Origin: an uncultured Gardnerella sp.
GTDB lineage: Bacteria; Actinomycetota; Actinomycetes; Actinomycetales; Bifidobacteriaceae
NCBI GenBank assembly: GCA_947252975.1
Contig: CAMXWX010000022.1
Location: forward strand, 1 to 14,872
Direction of reading: 5' to 3'
DNA: 14,872 nt
Shown: positions 12,154 to 14,872 of the stretch, piece after piece
How the letters are laid out: each line of letters starts with the position of its first letter
How positions within the stretch are numbered: the stretch's first letter is position 1
Made by a program: the position numbers and the translations under genes
Notes under the pieces: generated by a model
The model's database searches: none
What the model was told of the DNA's origin: nothing
The model's input: only the letters and a program-made list of their open reading frames with translations

Positions 12154-14872
12154 ATGACAAAATACTTATTTGATGAGCTTGCACAAAATCCACATATTTT
12201 ATCTTTTGCAGGGCAATCCACGCCGTGGGTTCAAGCGTTAAAAGAAGCGCAAAAAGACGAAGATTTAAGCGCGCAACTACGCGATTACAATAACAGCGCA
12301 AAAAATCTTTTGAACAATATATATGCGCAACTTTTAGCAAACGCAGGAAAAGACATAAACGTATTCGACGCTTTAGAATCCACAAATGATCGCACGCAAG
12401 ACGCGCAAATAAGCGTTCCAGGAATCGCATTGGCGCAGCTTGCAGCTGTTAGTGATTTTACAAATCTTGGGTACAATTTTGAAGTTTGCAAGCCAATCGC
12501 AAGTCTTGGTCATTCTCAAGGCGTGATTGCTGCAAAAATGGTAGAAGCGCGATTAGAGGCTGGCTCTTGGCAGGCAGCGCAAGGCAAAATCGCGGAACTT
12601 TTGGCGATTGCATACATAATCGGAGCGGCTGCAGATCGCGAAGCGCGGCTTTTGGAAATAAGCGGAAACGGCTCTGCAACTCCAATGCTTTCGTTAAAAG
12701 GCGTAACTCAAAAACAGGCAGAAGTTTTGATTTCGCGCGTGGATCGTAAGCGTGCCGAAGTTTCGATAGCAGTTAAAAATTCGCGAAATCACATGGTGTT
12801 ATCTGGCTATCCGCAAGACATGGAGGCCGTTTTAAGCGAAGCGCAAAAAGAAGCGACCCATTCTAAAAAATTACGAGATATGAAGCAGCGCGGCGGATCG
12901 GTTTTTGCGCCAATCGCAGAGTATTTAGATGTTACAGTGCCATTCCATTCGCCAATGATGAGCAAAGCTGTAGATAACGCTGAAAAATGGGCAAAAGAAG
13001 CTGGGTTAAATGCCGATCTTACTAGAAGTCTTGCAAATCAAGTTTTAGTAGAGCAAGTGGATTGGGCAAGTCAAATCAAAAAAACTTTGGCAAATCTGGG
13101 CGAATCTGCTAAAGATTTGTGGGTAATCGACATGGGTCCTGGAGAAGTGCTTGGAAAGCTTACAAGTGTGCTGGTTCAGGGAAGTGGCGCTGGAATCGTA
13201 GAAGCTGGAACAATGGTGTCTCGCGCTAATGCGTCTACACTGGACGCTTCTTCCGCAAATTCTTTGCGCACGGGATGCTGGGCGGATTTTGCACCACGCG
13301 TAGTAGAAACGCCATTGGGGCGCAAAGTAGTTACAAAGTTTAGCCAGCTAACAGGCAAAGCTCCTGTTCTTCTTGCAGGCATGACTCCAACAACCGTAGA
13401 CCCGCAAATCGTTGCAGCTGCTGCAAACGCGGGGTACTGGGCAGAGCTTGCAGGCGGTGGCCAAGTAACAGAAGAAGTGTTTAACAAGCACGTGGAAATG
13501 CTCCAAAATCAGCTAAAAGAGGGAGCAACTGTAGAATTCAACGCCATGTTTATGGACCGCTATTTGTGGAATTTGCAATTTGGAGCCAAGCGCATTGTGC
13601 CAAAAAAGCGCGCTTCGGGAGCGCCAATCGACGGTGTTGTAATATCTGCAGGAATCCCAGAGTTAGACGAAGCGAAGGAACTTGTTAAAACTCTTCAAGA
13701 AGACGGATTCCCATATGTTGCTTTTAAGCCAGGAACAGTAGAGCAGATTCGTCAAGTTATTCGCATTGCAAAAGCTGTTAAGCCAGCAACGATTATTGCG
13801 CAAGTAGAAGGCGGATCTGCAGGCGGCCACCACTCTTGGGAGTCGCTAGATGATTTGCTTATTAGCACTTATGCTCAAGTGCGCGAATGCAATAATTTGG
13901 TGCTTGTAGCAGGTGGCGGAATTGGCACTCCTTCGCGCGCTGCCGACTACATTAGTGGCGAATGGTCCAATAAGTACGATTTGCCAAATATGCCTGTGGA
14001 TGCCGTAATGATTGGCACAGCAGCAATGACGGCAAAGGAAGCGCACACAAGTCCGCAAGTTAAGCGCATGTTGGTGGAGACGCCTGGAATCACAGAAGCA
14101 AATGATGCATGCGTGGAAGGTCTTGGCGCAAGTGAAGATCCGTTTGCTCCGATTGGCGAGCGCTGGGTGCCGTCTGGAAAGGTTGTTGGCGGAGTAACAA
14201 GCGGATTAAGCCATTTGCACGCAGATATTTACGAGATTGAAAATGCGTCTGCGCGTTGTGGAAGGCTTCTTGTTCACATGATGAAGCATCCAGAAGAGCT
14301 TGAATTACGCAAAGACGAGGTTATTGCTGCTCTTAACACAACAGCAAAGCCATATTTTGGCAATGTTGAAAGCATGACATACAAGCAATTTGCACAACGA
14401 TTCCTAGACTTATGCTACCCGTGGGCGGATTCCACATACGCGGATCGCTATGCTCATTTGCTTAAGCGAATCGAAGCGCGTTTTACGTTGCAAGATTCTG
14501 GCGAATTTGAGTCAAGCTTGCCTTCTGCTAAAAGCATTTTTGAAAATCCTCAAGAAGCTTTGAATAATCTTATTGAAAAGTTCTCAGATGCAGCGCAAAC
14601 AAACGTTATTCCAATGGATGCCGCATGGTTCCCAACTTTGGTGCGCGAATACCCTAAGCCAATGCCGTTTGTGCCAGTAATCGACAACGATTTGCTTCGC
14701 TGGTGGGGTCAGGATCAGCTTTGGCAGTCGGAAGATTCGCGCTACTGCGCGGATGCTGTGCGCGTAATTCCAGGGCCGATTTCTGTTGCTGGAATAACAA
14801 CAATGGACGAGCCAATCGCAGATATTTTGGGAAGATTTGAAGATGCGGTTATAAAACGTTCGGCTGCTGGCG
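12154..14872 (+). CDS. fas: Type I fatty acid synthase, N-terminal part (cut by the window edge)
   Basis: This is the start of a large multifunctional FAS-I of the fungal/actinobacterial kind, which makes acyl-CoAs from acetyl- and malonyl-CoA. About 906 codons are present and the frame is still open at the right edge; homologues are around 3,000 residues. The first ~370 residues are the acetyltransferase domain, with GHSQG at 119-123 (nucleophile Ser121) and PFHSPMM holding His265. From about 385 the FMN-dependent enoyl-reductase domain begins: APVLLAGMTPTTV (Met410), AELAGGGQVTEEVF, the GGSAGGHHSWE loop at 553-563, and AGGGIGTPSRAADY. The last residues (VIPGPISVAGITTMDEP) lead towards the dehydratase part. 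ACP, ketoreductase, ketosynthase and phosphopantetheinyl transferase would lie beyond the window. It follows the carboxylase that supplies its malonyl-CoA. Confidence 0.94.
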   Translation, partial: MTKYLFDELAQNPHILSFAGQSTPWVQALKEAQKDEDLSAQLRDYNNSAKNLLNNIYAQLLANAGKDINVFDALESTNDRTQDAQISVPGIALAQLAAVSDFTNLGYNFEVCKPIASLGHSQGVIAAKMVEARLEAGSWQAAQGKIAELLAIAYIIGAAADREARLLEISGNGSATPMLSLKGVTQKQAEVLISRVDRKRAEVSIAVKNSRNHMVLSGYPQDMEAVLSEAQKEATHSKKLRDMKQRGGSVFAPIAEYLDVTVPFHSPMMSKAVDNAEKWAKEAGLNADLTRSLANQVLVEQVDWASQIKKTLANLGESAKDLWVIDMGPGEVLGKLTSVLVQGSGAGIVEAGTMVSRANASTLDASSANSLRTGCWADFAPRVVETPLGRKVVTKFSQLTGKAPVLLAGMTPTTVDPQIVAAAANAGYWAELAGGGQVTEEVFNKHVEMLQNQLKEGATVEFNAMFMDRYLWNLQFGAKRIVPKKRASGAPIDGVVISAGIPELDEAKELVKTLQEDGFPYVAFKPGTVEQIRQVIRIAKAVKPATIIAQVEGGSAGGHHSWESLDDLLISTYAQVRECNNLVLVAGGGIGTPSRAADYISGEWSNKYDLPNMPVDAVMIGTAAMTAKEAHTSPQVKRMLVETPGITEANDACVEGLGASEDPFAPIGERWVPSGKVVGGVTSGLSHLHADIYEIENASARCGRLLVHMMKHPEELELRKDEVIAALNTTAKPYFGNVESMTYKQFAQRFLDLCYPWADSTYADRYAHLLKRIEARFTLQDSGEFESSLPSAKSIFENPQEALNNLIEKFSDAAQTNVIPMDAAWFPTLVREYPKPMPFVPVIDNDLLRWWGQDQLWQSEDSRYCADAVRVIPGPISVAGITTMDEPIADILGRFEDAVIKRSAAG

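Overview
The window is a stretch of core chromosome from a low-GC member of the Bifidobacteriaceae, most likely Gardnerella or a close relative. I base this on three things: the order rpmA-obgE-proB; a multidomain type I (fungal/actinobacterial-style) fatty acid synthase beside an AccBC/AccD acyl-CoA carboxylase; and base composition that looks closer to 40-45% GC than to the ~60% of most bifidobacteria (judged by eye). No phage, plasmid, insertion sequence with a transposase, CRISPR array or defence gene is visible.

Layout. (1) 1-3189, plus strand: rpmA (ribosomal protein L27) with its own intrinsic terminator, then obgE (ribosome-assembly GTPase) and proB (glutamate 5-kinase); proB starts on the base after the obgE stop codon. 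(2) 3190-3383: intergenic region holding one copy of an 80-bp three-armed palindromic repeat, followed by a putative leaderless start for an aspartate-type aminotransferase (3384-4688). (3) 4810-6050: a strong promoter, tRNA-Trp(CCA), secE and nusG, a translation/secretion/transcription unit; rplK-rplA, the usual next genes, are not in the window. (4) 6133-12153 plus the start of fas: birA (biotin protein ligase), then, convergent to it, bioY (biotin importer S-component), then, divergent from bioY, accBC and accD (overlapping ATGA), and finally the first ~906 codons of a type I FAS running off the right edge.

Functionally, the right-hand two thirds form one module: BioY brings biotin in, BirA attaches it to Lys573 of the AccBC biotin-carrier domain, AccBC/AccD makes malonyl-CoA, and FAS-I uses it. 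No biotin-synthesis gene is present in the window.

The most unusual material is non-coding. A homologous 80-bp element with three mutually complementary 15-nt arms occurs twice, in opposite orientation (3242-3321 and 7048-7127). The second copy opens a ~500-bp palindrome-rich island between the convergent birA and bioY genes. That island contains two adjacent ~20-bp stem-loops, two further hairpins and an internal direct repeat, and it is bracketed by a 10-bp direct repeat. It shares an 11-bp block with the flank of the first copy. This looks like a dispersed, non-autonomous repeat (MITE/REP-like) and/or a structured RNA, and I could not match it to a family I know. Smaller curiosities are a tandem repeat crossing the bioY stop codon, helically phased GATTT tracts after accD, a 16-bp direct repeat before fas, and strong over-representation of the word AATCGCA.
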